A stretch of DNA of 64,000 nucleotides from Craterostigma plantagineum (GCA_027422505.1 JAPQWV010000123.1:1-64000), one strand, 5' to 3'; counted from the first letter of the stretch, positions 10,795 through 22,581 are shown. Program-made: numbers and translations. Notes: generated from the sequence alone by a model not told the origin.

Positions 10795-11069
10795 ATTTAG
10801 TTAATTGAGCGTAGTTGTTTTGCATGTACGGTGAAAAATGTAATGAAAGTATGCAACAAAGGCGCGTTGCTCGGGAACCACGTCAGTTCGTGAACGTCGC
10901 AGTCCTAGATGTCGCGTATTTTTAACGAAATATATATAGTACGGAGCACTATTCATGTGATTTTATACAAAATTGAGATTTTCGAAATCCATAGGTGTTG
11001 AGAGTGGAAAGTAACACCGTCACTTCATTGCAAAATTAATGTCTGAGGGATGTTATCACGCGTAAAAAA

Positions 11070-11187
11070 GGGGTGCAACACGAGGACTTCCCAGGGGTCA
11101 CCCATCCTAGTACTATTCTCAGCCCAAGCATGCTTAACTTCGGAGTTCTGATGGATCCGGTGCATTAGTGCTGGTATGATCGCACCC
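11070..11187 (-). rRNA. 5S rRNA
   Basis: Box A GCATGC, IE GGGCTG, box C GGGTGACC; 118 bp. Confidence 0.94.
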
Positions 11188-11462
11188 ATTTAGTTAATTG
11201 AGCGTAGTTGTTTTGCATGTACGTGTGAAAATGTAATGAAAGTAAGCAACAAAGGCGCGTTGCTCGGGAACCACGCCAGTTCGTGAACGTCGCAGTCCTA
11301 GATGTCGCGTATTTTTAACGAAATATATATAGTACGGAGCACTATTCATGTGATTTTATACAAAATTGAGATTTCCGAAATCCATAGGTGTTGAGAGTGG
11401 AAAGTAACACCGTCACTTCATTGCAAAATTAATGTCTGAGGGATGTTATCACGCGTAAAAAA

Positions 11463-11580
11463 GGGGTGCAACACGAGGACTTCCCAGGGGGTCACCCATC
11501 CTAGTACTATTCTCAGCCAAGCATGCTTAACTTCGGAGTTCTGATGGATCCGGTGCATTAGTGCTGGTATGATCGCACCC
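11463..11580 (-). rRNA. 5S rRNA
   Basis: Box A GCATGC, IE GGCTG, box C GGGTGACC; 118 bp. Confidence 0.94.
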
Positions 11581-11859
11581 ATTTAGTTAATTGAGCGTAC
11601 TTGTTTTGCATGTACGGGTAAAAATGTAATGAAAGTAAGCAATAAAGACCCGCGAGTTGCTCGGAAACCACGTCAGTTCGTGAACGTCGCAGTCCTAGAT
11701 GTCGCGTATTTTTAACGAAATATATATAGTACGGAGCACTATTCATGTGATTTTTACAAAATTGAGATTTGCGAAATCCATAGGTGTTGAGAGTGGAAAG
11801 TAACACCGTCACTTCATTGCAAAATTAATGTCTGAGGGATGTTATCACGCGTAAAAAAA

Positions 11860-11976
11860 GGGGTGCAACACGAGGACTTCCCAGGGGTCACCCATCCTAG
11901 TACTATTCTCGCCCAAGCATGCTTAACTTCGGAGTTCTGATGGATCCGGTGCATTAGTGCTGGTATGATCGCACCC
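11860..11976 (-). rRNA. 5S rRNA
   Basis: Box A GCATGC, IE GGGCG, box C GGGTGACC; 117 bp. Confidence 0.94.
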
Positions 11977-12255
11977 ATTTAGTTAATTGAGCGTAGTTGT
12001 TTTGCTTGTACGGGTGAAAATGTAATGAAAGTATGCAACAAAGACCCGCGATTGCTCGGGAACCACGCCAGTTCGTGAACGTCGCAGTCCTAGATGTCGC
12101 GTATTTTTAACGAAATATATATAGTACGGTGCACTATTCATGTGATTTTATACAAAATTTAGATTTTCGAAATCCATAGGTGTTGAGAGTGGAAAGTAAC
12201 ACCGTCACTTCATTGCAAAATTAATGTCTGAGGGATGTTATCACGCGTAAAAAAA

Positions 12256-12373
12256 GGGTGCAACAAGAGGACTTCCCAGGGGATCACCCATCCTAGTACT
12301 ATTCTCAGTCCAAGCATGCTTAACTTCGGAGTTCTGATGGATCCGGTGCATTAGTGCTGGTATGATCGCACCC
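12256..12373 (-). rRNA. 5S rRNA
   Basis: Box A GCATGC, IE GGACTG, box C GGGTGATC; CCTCTTGTTGC near the 3' end; 118 bp. Confidence 0.94.
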
Positions 12374-12653
12374 ATTTAGTTAATTGAGCGTACTTGTTTT
12401 GCATGTACGGGTAAAAATGTAATGAAAGTAAGCAATAAAGACCCGCGAGTTGCTCGGAAACCACGTCAGTTCGTGAACGTCGCAGTCCTAGATGTCGCGT
12501 ATTTTTAACGAAATATATATAGTACGGAGCACTATTCATGTGATTTTATACAAAATTGAGATTTCCGAAATCCATAGGTGTTGAGAGTGGAAAGTAACAC
12601 CGTCACTTCATTGCAAAATTAATGTCTGAGGGATGTTATCACGCGTAAAAAAA

Positions 12654-12772
12654 GGGGTGCAACACGAGGACTTCCCAGGGGATCACCCATCCTAGTACTA
12701 TTCTCAGTCCAAGCATGCTTAACTTCGGAGTTCTGATGGATCCGGTGCATTAGTGCTGGTATGATCGCACCC
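12654..12772 (-). rRNA. 5S rRNA
   Basis: Box A GCATGC, IE GGACTG, box C GGGTGATC; 119 bp. Confidence 0.94.
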
Positions 12773-13052
12773 ATTTAGTTAATTGAGCGTACTTGTTTTG
12801 CATGTACGGGTAAAAATGTAATGAAAGTAAGCAATAAAGACCCGCGAGTTGCTCGGAAACCACGTCAGTTCGTGAACGTCGCAGTCCTAGATGTCGCGTA
12901 TTTTTAACGAAATATATATAGTACGGTGCACTATTCATGTGATTTTATACAAAATTGAGATTTCCGAAATCCATAGGTGTTGAGAGTGGAAAGTAACACC
13001 GTCACTTCATTGCAAAATTAATGTCTGAGGGATGTTATCACGCGTAAAAAAA

Positions 13053-13169
13053 GGGTGCAACACGAGGACTTCCCAGGGGTCACCCATCCTAGTACTATTC
13101 TCAGTCCAAGCATGCTTAACTTCGGAGTTCTGATGGATCCGGTGCATTAGTGCTGGTATGATCGCACCC
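13053..13169 (-). rRNA. 5S rRNA
   Basis: Box A GCATGC, IE GGACTG, box C GGGTGACC; 117 bp. Confidence 0.94.
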
Positions 13170-13449
13170 ATTTAGTTAATTGAGCGTACTTGTTTTGCAT
13201 GTACGGGTAAAAATGTAATGAAAGTAAGCAATAAAGACCCGCGAGTTGCTCGGAAACCACGTCAGTTCGTGAACGTCGCAGTCCTAGATGTCGCGTATTT
13301 TTAACGAAATATATATAGTACGGAGCACTATTCATGTGATTTTATACAAAATTTAGATTTCCGAAATCCATAGGTGTTGAGAGTGGAAAGTAACACCGTC
13401 ACTTCATTGCAAAATTAATGTCTGAGGGATGTTATCACGCGTAAAAAAA

Positions 13450-13566
13450 GGGGTGCAACACGAGGACTTCCCAGGGGTCAACCATCCTAGTACTATTCTC
13501 ACCCAAGCATGCTTAACTTCGGAGTTCTGATGGATCCGGTGCATTAGTGCTGGTATGATCGCACCC
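13450..13566 (-). rRNA. 5S rRNA
   Basis: Box A GCATGC, IE GGGTG, box C GGTTGACC; 117 bp. Altered in all three elements. Confidence 0.94.
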
Positions 13567-13842
13567 ATTTAGTTAATTGAGCGTACTTGTTTTGCTTGTA
13601 CGGGTGAAAATGTAATGAAAGTATGCAAAAGACGCGCGTTGCTCGGGAACCACGCCAGTTCGTGAACGTCGCAATCCTAGATGTCGCGTATTTTTAACGA
13701 AATATATATAGTACGGAGCACTATTCATGTGATTTTATACAAAATTGAGATTTTCGAAATCCATAGGTGTTGAGAGTGGAAAGTAACACCGTCACTTCAT
13801 TGCAAAATTAATGTCTGAGGGATGTTATCACGCGTAAAAAAA

Positions 13843-13960
13843 GGGTGCAACACGAGGACTTCCCAGGGGATCACCCATCCTAGTACTATTCTCAGTCCAA
13901 GCATGCTTAACTTCGGAGTTCTGATGGATCCGGTGCATTAGTGCTGGTATGATCGCACCC
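13843..13960 (-). rRNA. 5S rRNA
   Basis: Box A GCATGC, IE GGACTG, box C GGGTGATC; 118 bp. Confidence 0.94.
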
Positions 13961-14235
13961 ATTTAGTTAATTGAGCGTACTTGTTTTGCATGTACGTGTA
14001 AAAATGTAATGAAAGTATGCAACAACGGCGCGTTGCTCGGGAACCACGTCAGTTCGTGAACGTCGCAGTCCTAGATGTCGCGTATTTTTAACGAAATATA
14101 TATAGTACGGAGCACTATTAATGTGATTTTATACAAAATTGAGATTTCCGAAATCCATAGGTGTTGAGAGTGGAAAGTAACACCGTCACTTCACTGCAAA
14201 ATTAATGTCCAAGGGATGTTATCACGCGTAAAAAA

Positions 14236-14353
14236 GGGGTGCAACACGAGGACTTCCCAGGGGGTCACCCATCCTAGTACTATTCTCAGCCAAACATGCT
14301 TAACTTCGGAGTTCTGATGGATCCGGTGCATTAGTGCTGGTATGATCGCACCC
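14236..14353 (-). rRNA. 5S rRNA
   Basis: Box A GCATGT, IE GGCTG, box C GGGTGACC; 118 bp. Its 3' spacer carries the rare variants shared with 33300-33417. Confidence 0.94.
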
Positions 14354-14626
14354 ATTTAGTTAATTGAGCGTACTTGTTTTGCATGTACGGGTAAAAATGT
14401 AATGAAAGTAAGCAATAAAGACCCGCGAGTTGCTCGGAAACCACGTCAGTTCGTGAACGTCGCAGTCCTAGATGTCGCGTATTTTTAACGAAATATATAT
14501 AGTACGGTGCACTATTCATGTGATTTTATACAAAATTGAGATTTCCGAAAATCATAGGTGTTGAGAGTGGAAAGTAACACCGTCACTTCATTGCAAAATT
14601 AATGTCTGAGGGATGTTATCACGCGT

Positions 14627-14633
14627 AAAGAAA
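14627..14633 (-). terminator. interrupted Pol III terminator
   Basis: Gene-sense TTTCTTT replaces the usual run of 5-9 T, leaving at most three consecutive T. Confidence 0.75.
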
Positions 14634-14750
14634 GGGGTGCAACACGAGGACTTCCCAGGGGTCACCCATCCTAGTACTATTCTCATCCAAGCATGCTTAA
14701 CTTCGGAGTTCTGATGGATCCGGTGCATTAGTGCTGGTATGATCGCACCC
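14634..14750 (-). rRNA. 5S rRNA with interrupted terminator
   Basis: Box A GCATGC, IE GGATG, box C GGGTGACC; 117 bp. The downstream T-run is broken to TTTCTTT (14627-14633). Confidence 0.93.
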
Positions 14751-15030
14751 ATTTAGTTAATTGAGCGTACTTGTTTTGCATGTACGGGTAAAAATGTAAT
14801 GAAAGTAAGCAATAAAGACCCGCGAGTTGCTCGGAAACCACGTCAGTTCGTGAACGTCGCAGTCCTAGATGTCGCGTATTTTTAACGAAATATATATAGT
14901 ACGGAGCACTATTCATGTGATTTTTTACAAAATTGAGATTTGTGAAATCCATAGGTGTGGAGAGTGGAAAGTAACACCGTCACTTCATTGCAAAATTAAT
15001 GTCTGAGGGATGTTATCACGCGTAAAAAAA

Positions 15031-15149
15031 GGGGTGCAACAAGAGGACTTCCCAGGGGATCACCCATCCTAGTACTATTCTCAGTCCAAGCATGCTTAAC
15101 TTCGGAGTTCTGATGGATCCGGTGCATTAGTGCTGGTATGATCGCACCC
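15031..15149 (-). rRNA. 5S rRNA
   Basis: Box A GCATGC, IE GGACTG, box C GGGTGATC; CTCTTGTTGC 3' variant; 119 bp. Confidence 0.94.
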
Positions 15150-15429
15150 ATTTAGTTAATTGAGCGTACTTGTTTTGCATGTACGGGTAAAAATGTAATG
15201 AAAGTAAGCAATAAAGACCCGCGAGTTGCTCGGAAACCACGTCAGTTCGTGAACGTCGCAGTCCTAGATGTCGCGTATTTTTAACGAAATATATATAGTA
15301 CGGTGCACTATTCATGTGATTTTATACAAAATTGAGATTTCCGAAATCCATAGGTGTTGAGAGTGGAAAGTAACACCGTCACTTCATTGCAAAATTAATG
15401 TCTGAGGGATGTTATCACGCGTAAAAAAA

Positions 15430-15547
15430 GGGTGCAACACGAGGACTTCCCAGGGGATCACCCATCCTAGTACTATTCTCAGTCCAAGCATGCTTAACTT
15501 CGGAGTTCTGATGGATCCGGTGCATTAGTGCTGGTATGATCGCACCC
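15430..15547 (-). rRNA. 5S rRNA
   Basis: Box A GCATGC, IE GGACTG, box C GGGTGATC; 118 bp. Confidence 0.94.
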
Positions 15548-15827
15548 ATTTAGTTAATTGAGCGTACTTGTTTTGCATGTACGGGTAAAAATGTAATGAA
15601 AGTAAGCAATAAAGACCCGCGAGTTGCTCGGAAACCACGTCAGTTCGTGAACGTCGCAGTCCTAGATGTCGCGTATTTTTAACGAAATATATATAGTACG
15701 GAGCACTATTCATGTGATTTTATACAAAATTGAGATTTCCGAAATCCATAGGTGTTGAGAGTGGAAAGTAACACCGTCACTTCATTGCAAAATTAATGTC
15801 TGAGGGATGTTATCACGCGTAAAAAAA

Positions 15828-15945
15828 GGGGTGCAACACGAGGACTTCCCAGGGGTCACCCATCCTAGTACTATTCTCAGTCCAAGCATGCTTAACTTCG
15901 GAGTTCTGATGGATCCGGTGCATTAGTGCTGGTATGATCGCACCC
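15828..15945 (-). rRNA. 5S rRNA
   Basis: Box A GCATGC, IE GGACTG, box C GGGTGACC; 118 bp. Confidence 0.94.
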
Positions 15946-16225
15946 ATTTAGTTAATTGAGCGTACTTGTTTTGCATGTACGGGTAAAAATGTAATGAAAG
16001 TAAGCAATAAAGACCCGCGAGTTGCTCGGAAACCACGTCAGTTCGTGAACGTCGCAGTCCTAGATGTCGCGTATTTTTAACGAAATATATATAGTACGGT
16101 GCACTATTCATGTGATTTTATACAAAATTTAGATTTGCGAAATCCATAGGTGTTGAGAGTGGAAAGTAACACCGTCACTTCATTGCAAAATTAATGTCTG
16201 AGGGATGTTATCACGCGTAAAAAAA

Positions 16226-16342
16226 GGGGTGCAACACGAGGACTTCCCAGGGGTCACCCATCCTAGTACTATTCTCATCCAAGCATGCTTAACTTCGGAG
16301 TTCTGATGGATCCGGTGCATTAGTGCTGGTATGATCGCACCC
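16226..16342 (-). rRNA. 5S rRNA
   Basis: Box A GCATGC, IE GGATG, box C GGGTGACC; 117 bp. Middle member of the four-unit period. Confidence 0.94.
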
Positions 16343-16620
16343 ATTTAGTTAATTGAGCGTACTTGTTTTGCATGTACGGGTAAAAATGTAATGAAAGTAA
16401 GCAATAAAGACCCGCGAGTTGCTCGGAAACCACGTCAGTTCGTGAACGTCGCAGTCCTAGATGTCGCGTATTTTTAACGAAATATATATAGTACGGAGCA
16501 CTATTCATGTGATTTTTACAAAATTGAGATTTCCGAAATCCATAGGTGTGAGAGTGGAAAGTAACACCGTCACTTCATTGCAAAATTAATGTCTGAGGGA
16601 TGTTATCACGCGTAAAAAAA

Positions 16621-16739
16621 GGGGTGCAACACGAGGACTTCCCAGGGGATCACCCATCCTAGTACTATTCTCAGTCCAAGCATGCTTAACTTCGGAGTTC
16701 TGATGGATCCGGTGCATTAGTGCTGGTATGATCGCACCC
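16621..16739 (-). rRNA. 5S rRNA
   Basis: Box A GCATGC, IE GGACTG, box C GGGTGATC; 119 bp. Confidence 0.94.
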
Positions 16740-17020
16740 ATTTAGTTAATTGAGCGTACTTGTTTTGCATGTACGGGTAAAAATGTAATGAAAGTAAGCA
16801 ATAAAGACCCGCGAGTTGCTCGGAAACCACGTCAGTTCGTGAACGTCGCAGTCCTAGATGTCGCGTATTTTTAACGAAATATATATAGTACGGTGCACTA
16901 TTCATGTGATTTTATACAAAATTTAGATTTCCGAAATCCATAGGTGTTGAGAGTGGAAAGTAACACCGTCACTTCATTGCAAAATTAATGTCTGAGGGAT
17001 GTTATCACGCGTAAAAAAAA

Positions 17021-17138
17021 GGGTGCAACACGAGGACTTCCCAGGGGGTCACCCATCCTAGTACTATTCTCAGTCCAAGCATGCTTAACTTCGGAGTTCT
17101 GATGGATCCGGTGCATTAGTGCTGGTATGATCGCACCC
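17021..17138 (-). rRNA. 5S rRNA
   Basis: Box A GCATGC, IE GGACTG, box C GGGTGACC; 118 bp. Eight-T terminator. Confidence 0.94.
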
Positions 17139-17418
17139 ATTTAGTTAATTGAGCGTACTTGTTTTGCATGTACGGGTAAAAATGTAATGAAAGTAAGCAA
17201 TAAAGACCCGCGAGTTGCTCGGAAACCACGTCAGTTCGTGAACGTCGCAGTCCTAGATGTCGCGTATTTTTAACGAAATATATATAGTACGGTGCACTAT
17301 TCATGTGATTTTATACAAAATTTAGATTTCCGAAATCCATAGGTGTTGAGAGTGGAAAGTAACACCGTCACTTCATTGCAAAATTAATGTCTGAGGGATG
17401 TTATCACGCGTAAAAAAA

Positions 17419-17537
17419 GGGGTGCAACAGGAGGACTTCCCAGGGGATCACCCATCCTAGTACTATTCTCAGTCCAAGCATGCTTAACTTCGGAGTTCTG
17501 ATGGATCCGGTGCATTAGTGCTGGTATGATCGCACCC
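17419..17537 (-). rRNA. 5S rRNA
   Basis: Box A GCATGC, IE GGACTG, box C GGGTGATC; CTCCTGTTGC 3' variant; 119 bp. Confidence 0.94.
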
Positions 17538-17817
17538 ATTTAGTTAATTGAGCGTACTTGTTTTGCATGTACGGGTAAAAATGTAATGAAAGTAAGCAAT
17601 AAAGACCCGCGAGTTGCTCGGAAACCACGTCAGTTCGTGAACGTCGCAGTCCTAGATGTCGCGTATTTTTAACGAAATATATATAGTACGGTGCACTATT
17701 CATGTGATTTTATACAAAATTTAGATTTGCGAAATCCATAGGTGTTGAGAGTGGAAAGTAACACCGTCACTTCATTGCAAAATTAATGTCTGAGGGATGT
17801 TATCACGCGTAAAAAAA

Positions 17818-17933
17818 GGGTGCAACACGAGGACTTCCCAGGGGTCACCCATCCTAGTACTATTCTCATCCAAGCATGCTTAACTTCGGAGTTCTGATGG
17901 ATCCGGTGCATTAGTGCTGGTATGATCGCACCC
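17818..17933 (-). rRNA. 5S rRNA
   Basis: Box A GCATGC, IE GGATG, box C GGGTGACC; 116 bp. Confidence 0.94.
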
Positions 17934-18214
17934 ATTTAGTTAATTGAGCGTACTTGTTTTGCATGTACGGGTAAAAATGTAATGAAAGTAAGCAATAAAG
18001 ACCCGCGAGTTGCTCGGAAACCACGTCAGTTCGTGAACGTCGCAGTCCTAGATGTCGCGTATTTTTAACGAAATATATATAGTACGGAGCACTATTCATG
18101 TGATTTTATACAAAATTGAGATTTCCGAAATCCATAGGTGTTGAGAGTGGAAAGTAACACCGTCACTTCATTGCAAAATTAATGTCTGAGGGATGTTATC
18201 ACGCGTAAAAAAAA

Positions 18215-18332
18215 GGGTGCAACACGAGGACTTCCCAGGGGATCACCCATCCTAGTACTATTCTCAGTCCAAGCATGCTTAACTTCGGAGTTCTGATGGA
18301 TCCGGTGCATTAGTGCTGGTATGATCGCACCC
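18215..18332 (-). rRNA. 5S rRNA
   Basis: Box A GCATGC, IE GGACTG, box C GGGTGATC; 118 bp. Confidence 0.94.
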
Positions 18333-18612
18333 ATTTAGTTAATTGAGCGTACTTGTTTTGCATGTACGGGTAAAAATGTAATGAAAGTAAGCAATAAAGA
18401 CCCGCGAGTTGCTCGGAAACCACGTCAGTTCGTGAACGTCGCAGTCCTAGATGTCGCGTATTTTTAACGAAATATATATAGTACGGTGCACTATTCATGT
18501 GATTTTATACAAAATTTAGATTTCCGAAATCCATAGGTGTTGAGAGTGGAAAGTAACACCGTCACTTCATTGCAAAATTAATGTCTGAGGGATGTTATCA
18601 CGCGTAAAAAAA

Positions 18613-18730
18613 GGGGTGCAACACGAGGACTTCCCAGGGGGCCAACCATCCTAGTATTACTCTCGCCCAAGCACGCTTAACGTCGGAGTTCTGATGGCAT
18701 CCGGTGCATTAGTGCTGGTATGATCGGTCC
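18613..18730 (-). rRNA. 5S rRNA with altered 5' end
   Basis: Box A GCGTGC, IE GGGCG, box C GGTTGGCC, CCGACGTT, GGATGCC; 118 bp. The 5' end reads GGACCGATC rather than GGGTGCGATC, which breaks helix I pairing with GCACCC. The same change recurs at 32231. Confidence 0.92.
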
Positions 18731-19005
18731 ATTTAGTTAATTGAGCGTAGTTGTTTTGCTTGTACGTGTGAAAATGTAATGAAAGTATGCAACAAAGGCG
18801 CGTTGCTCGGGAACCACGCCTTGTTCGTGAACGTCGCAATCCTAGATGTCGCGTATTTTTAACGAAATATATATAGTACGGAGCACTATTCATGTGATTT
18901 TATACAAAATTGAGATTTCGAAATCCATAGGTGTTGAGAGTGGAAAGTAACACCGTCACTTCATTGCAAAATTAATGTCTGAGGGATGTTATCACGCGTA
19001 AAAAA

Positions 19006-19123
19006 GGGGTGCAACACGAGGACTTCCCAGGGGTCACCCATCCTAGTACTATTCTCAGTCCAAGCATGCTTAACTTCGGAGTTCTGATGGATCCGGTGCA
19101 TTAGTGCTGGTATGATCGCACCC
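19006..19123 (-). rRNA. 5S rRNA
   Basis: Box A GCATGC, IE GGACTG, box C GGGTGACC; 118 bp. Confidence 0.94.
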
Positions 19124-19402
19124 ATTTAGTTAATTGAGCGTACTTGTTTTGCATGTACGGGTAAAAATGTAATGAAAGTAAGCAATAAAGACCCGCGAGT
19201 TGCTCGGAAACCACGTCAGTTCGTGAACGTCGCAGTCCTAGATGTCGCGTATTTTTAACGAAATATATATAGTACGGTGCACTATTCATGTGATTTTATA
19301 CAAAATTGAGATTTCCGAAATCCATAGGTGTTGAGAGTGGAAAGTAACACCGTCACTTCATTGCAAAATTAATGTCTGAGGGATGTTATCACGCGTAAAA
19401 AA

Positions 19403-19520
19403 GGGGTGCAACACGAGGACTTCCCAGGGGTCAACCATCCTAGTATTACTCTCGCCCAAGCACGCTTAACGTCGGAGTTCTGATGGCATCCGGTGCATTA
19501 GTGCTGGTATGATCGCACCC
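19403..19520 (-). rRNA. 5S rRNA
   Basis: Box A GCGTGC, IE GGGCGAGAGTAATAC, box C GGTTGACC, CCGACGTT, GGATGCC; 118 bp. Class B spacer. Confidence 0.94.
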
Positions 19521-19801
19521 ATTTAGTTAATTGAGCGTAGTTGTTTTGCTTGTACGGGTGAAAATGTAATGAAAGTATGCAACAAAGACCGGCGAGTTGC
19601 TCGGGAACCACGCCTTGTTCGTGAACGTCGCAATTCCTAGATGTCGCGTATTTTTAACGAAATATATATAGTACGGTGCACTATTCATGTGATTTTATAC
19701 AAAATTTAGATTTCCGAAATCATAGGTGTTGAGAGTGGAAAGTAACACCGTCACTTCATTGCAAAATTAATGTCTGAGGGATGTTATCACGCGTAAAAAA
19801 A

Positions 19802-19920
19802 GGGGTGCAACACGAGGACTTCCCAGGGGATCACCCATCCTAGTACTATTCTCAGTCCAAGCATGCTTAACTTCGGAGTTCTGATGGATCCGGTGCATTA
19901 GTGCTGGTATGATCGCACCC
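19802..19920 (-). rRNA. 5S rRNA
   Basis: Box A GCATGC, IE GGACTG, box C GGGTGATC; 119 bp. Unusually for this gene class it has a class B spacer upstream. Confidence 0.94.
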
Positions 19921-20197
19921 ATTTAGTTAATTGAGCGTAGTTGTTTTGCTTGTACGTGTGAAAATGTAATGAAAGTATGCAACAACGGCGCGTTGCTCGG
20001 GAACCACGCCTTGTTCGTGAACGTCGCAATCCTAGATGTCGCGTATTTTTAACGAAATATACATAGTACGGAGCACTATTCATGTGATTTTATACAAAAT
20101 TGAGATTTTCGAAATCCATAGGTGTTGAGAGTGGAAAGTAACACCGTCACTTCATTGCAAAATTAATGTCTGAGGGATGTTATCACGCGTAAAAAAA

Positions 20198-20314
20198 GGG
20201 GTGCAACACGAGGACTTCCCAGGGGTCACCCATCCTAGTACTATTCTCACCCAAACATGCTTAACTTCGGAGTTCTGATGGATCCGGTGCATTAGTGCTG
20301 GTATGATCGCACCC
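20198..20314 (-). rRNA. 5S rRNA
   Basis: Box A GCATGT, IE GGGTG, box C GGGTGACC; 117 bp. Confidence 0.94.
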
Positions 20315-20594
20315 ATTTAGTTAATTGAGCGTACTTGTTTTGCATGTACGGGTAAAAATGTAATGAAAGTAAGCAATAAAGACCCGCGAGTTGCTCGGAA
20401 ACCACGTCAGTTCGTGAACGTCGCAGTCCTAGATGTCGCGTATTTTTAACGAAATATATATAGTACGGAGCACTATTCATGTGATTTTTACAAAATTGAG
20501 ATTTGTGAAATTCATAGGTGTTGAGAGTGGAAAGTAACACCGTCACTTCATTGCAAAATTAATGTCTGAGGGATGTTATCACGCGTAAAAAAAA

Positions 20595-20712
20595 GGGTGC
20601 AACACGAGGACTTCCCAGGGGATCACCCATCCTAGTACTATTCTCAGTCCAAGCATGCTTAACTTCGGAGTTCTGATGGATCCGGTGCATTAGTGCTGGT
20701 ATGATCGCACCC
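20595..20712 (-). rRNA. 5S rRNA
   Basis: Box A GCATGC, IE GGACTG, box C GGGTGATC; 118 bp. Confidence 0.94.
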
Positions 20713-20992
20713 ATTTAGTTAATTGAGCGTACTTGTTTTGCATGTACGGGTAAAAATGTAATGAAAGTAAGCAATAAAGACCCGCGAGTTGCTCGGAAAC
20801 CACGTCAGTTCGTGAACGTCGCAGTCCTAGATGTCGCGTATTTTTAACGAAATATATATAGTACGGTGCACTATTCATGTGATTTTATACAAAATTTGAG
20901 ATTTCCGAAATCATAGGTGTTGAGAGTGGAAAGTAACACCGTCACTTCATTGCAAAATTAATGTCTGAGGGATGTTATCACGCGTAAAAAAA

Positions 20993-21109
20993 GGGGTGCA
21001 ACACGAGGACTTCCCAGGGGTCACCCATCCTAGTACTATTCTCGCCCAAGCATGCTTAACTTCGGAGTTCTGATGGATCCGGTGCATTAGTGCTGGTATG
21101 ATCGCACCC
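20993..21109 (-). rRNA. 5S rRNA
   Basis: Box A GCATGC, IE GGGCG, box C GGGTGACC; 117 bp. Confidence 0.94.
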
Positions 21110-21389
21110 ATTTAGTTAATTGAGCGTACTTGTTTTGCATGTACGGGTGAAAATGTAATGAAAGTAAGCAATAAAGACCGCGAGTTGCTCGGAACCACGT
21201 CTTGTTCGTGAACGTCGCAAGTCCTAGATGTCGCGTATTTTTAACGAAATATATATAGTACGGTGCACTATTCATGTTATTTTATACAAAATTTAGATTT
21301 CCGAAATCCATAGGTGTTGAGAGTGGAAAGTAACACCGTCACTTCATTGCAAAATTAATGTCTGAGGGATGTTATCACGCGTAAAAAAA

Positions 21390-21508
21390 GGGGTGCAACA
21401 CGAGGACTTCCCAGGGGGTCAACCATCCTAGTACTATTCTCGCCCAAGCACGCTTAACGTCGGAGTTCTGATGGCATCCGGTGCATTAGTGCTGGTATGA
21501 TCGCACCC
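21390..21508 (-). rRNA. 5S rRNA
   Basis: Box A GCGTGC, IE GGGCG, box C GGTTGACC, CCGACGTT, GGATGCC; 119 bp. Class B spacer. Confidence 0.94.
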
Positions 21509-21787
21509 ATTTAGTTAATTGAGCGTAGTTGTTTTGCATGTACGTGTGAAAATGTAATGAAAGTAAGCAAAAAACGGCGCGTTGCTCGGGAACCACGCCT
21601 TGTTCGTGAACGTCGCAATTCCTAGATGTCGCGTATTTTTAACGAAATATATATAGTACGGAGCACTATTCATGTGATTTTATACAAAATTGAGATTTTC
21701 GAAATCCATAGGTGTTGAGAGTGGAAAGTAACACCGTCACTTCATTGCAAAATTAATGTCTGAGGGATGTTATCACGCGTAAAAAAA

Positions 21788-21903
21788 GGTGTGCAACATG
21801 AGGACTTCCCAGGGGTCACCCATCCTAGTACTATTCTCACCCAACATGCTTAACTTCGGAGTTCTGATGGATCCGGTGCATTAGTGCTGGTATGATCGCA
21901 CCC
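21788..21903 (-). rRNA. 5S rRNA
   Basis: Box A GCATGT, IE GGGTG, box C GGGTGACC; 3' end GCACACC mismatches helix I; 116 bp. Its upstream spacer has the rare GAATTGTG and CGCTGAAA variants also seen at about 54.4 kb. Confidence 0.93.
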
Positions 21904-22183
21904 ATTTAGTTAATTGAGCGTACTTGTTTTGCATGTACGGGTAAAAATGTAATGAAAGTAAGCAATAAAGACCCGCGAGTTGCTCGGAAACCACGTCAGT
22001 TCGTGAACGTCGCAGTCCTAGATGTCGCGTATTTTCAGCGAAATATATATAGTACGGAGCACAATTCATGTGATTTTTTACAAAATTGAGATTTGTGAAA
22101 TTCATAGGTGTGGAGAGTGGAAAGTAACACCGTCACTTCATTGCAAAATTAATGTCTGAGGGATGTTATCACGCGTAAAAAAA

Positions 22184-22301
22184 GGGTGCAACAAGAGGAC
22201 TTCCCAGGGGATCACCCATCCTAGTACTATTCTCAGTCCAAGCATGCTTAACTTCGGAGTTCTGATGGATCCGGTGCATTAGTGCTGGTATGATCGCACC
22301 C
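22184..22301 (-). rRNA. 5S rRNA
   Basis: Box A GCATGC, IE GGACTG, box C GGGTGATC; 118 bp. Confidence 0.94.
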
Positions 22302-22581
22302 ATTTAGTTAATTGAGCGTACTTGTTTTGCATGTACGGGTAAAAATGTAATGAAAGTAAGCAATAAAGACCCGCGAGTTGCTCGGAAACCACGTCAGTTC
22401 GTGAACGTCGCAGTCCTAGATGTCGCGTATTTTTAACGAAATATATATAGTACGGTGCACTATTCATGTGATTTTATACAAAATTTAGATTTGCGAAATC
22501 CATAGGTGTTGAGAGTGGAAAGTAACACCGTCACTTCATTGCAAAATTAATGTCTGAGGGATGTTATCACGCGTAAAAAAA

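Larger units (their letters stand above)
14634..17933 (-). repeat. four-unit higher-order repeat
   Basis: Copies with IE GGATG end at 14750, 16342 and 17933 (spacing 1,592 and 1,591 bp). Each pair is separated by three GGACTG copies, so the class order repeats every four units. Confidence 0.7.
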
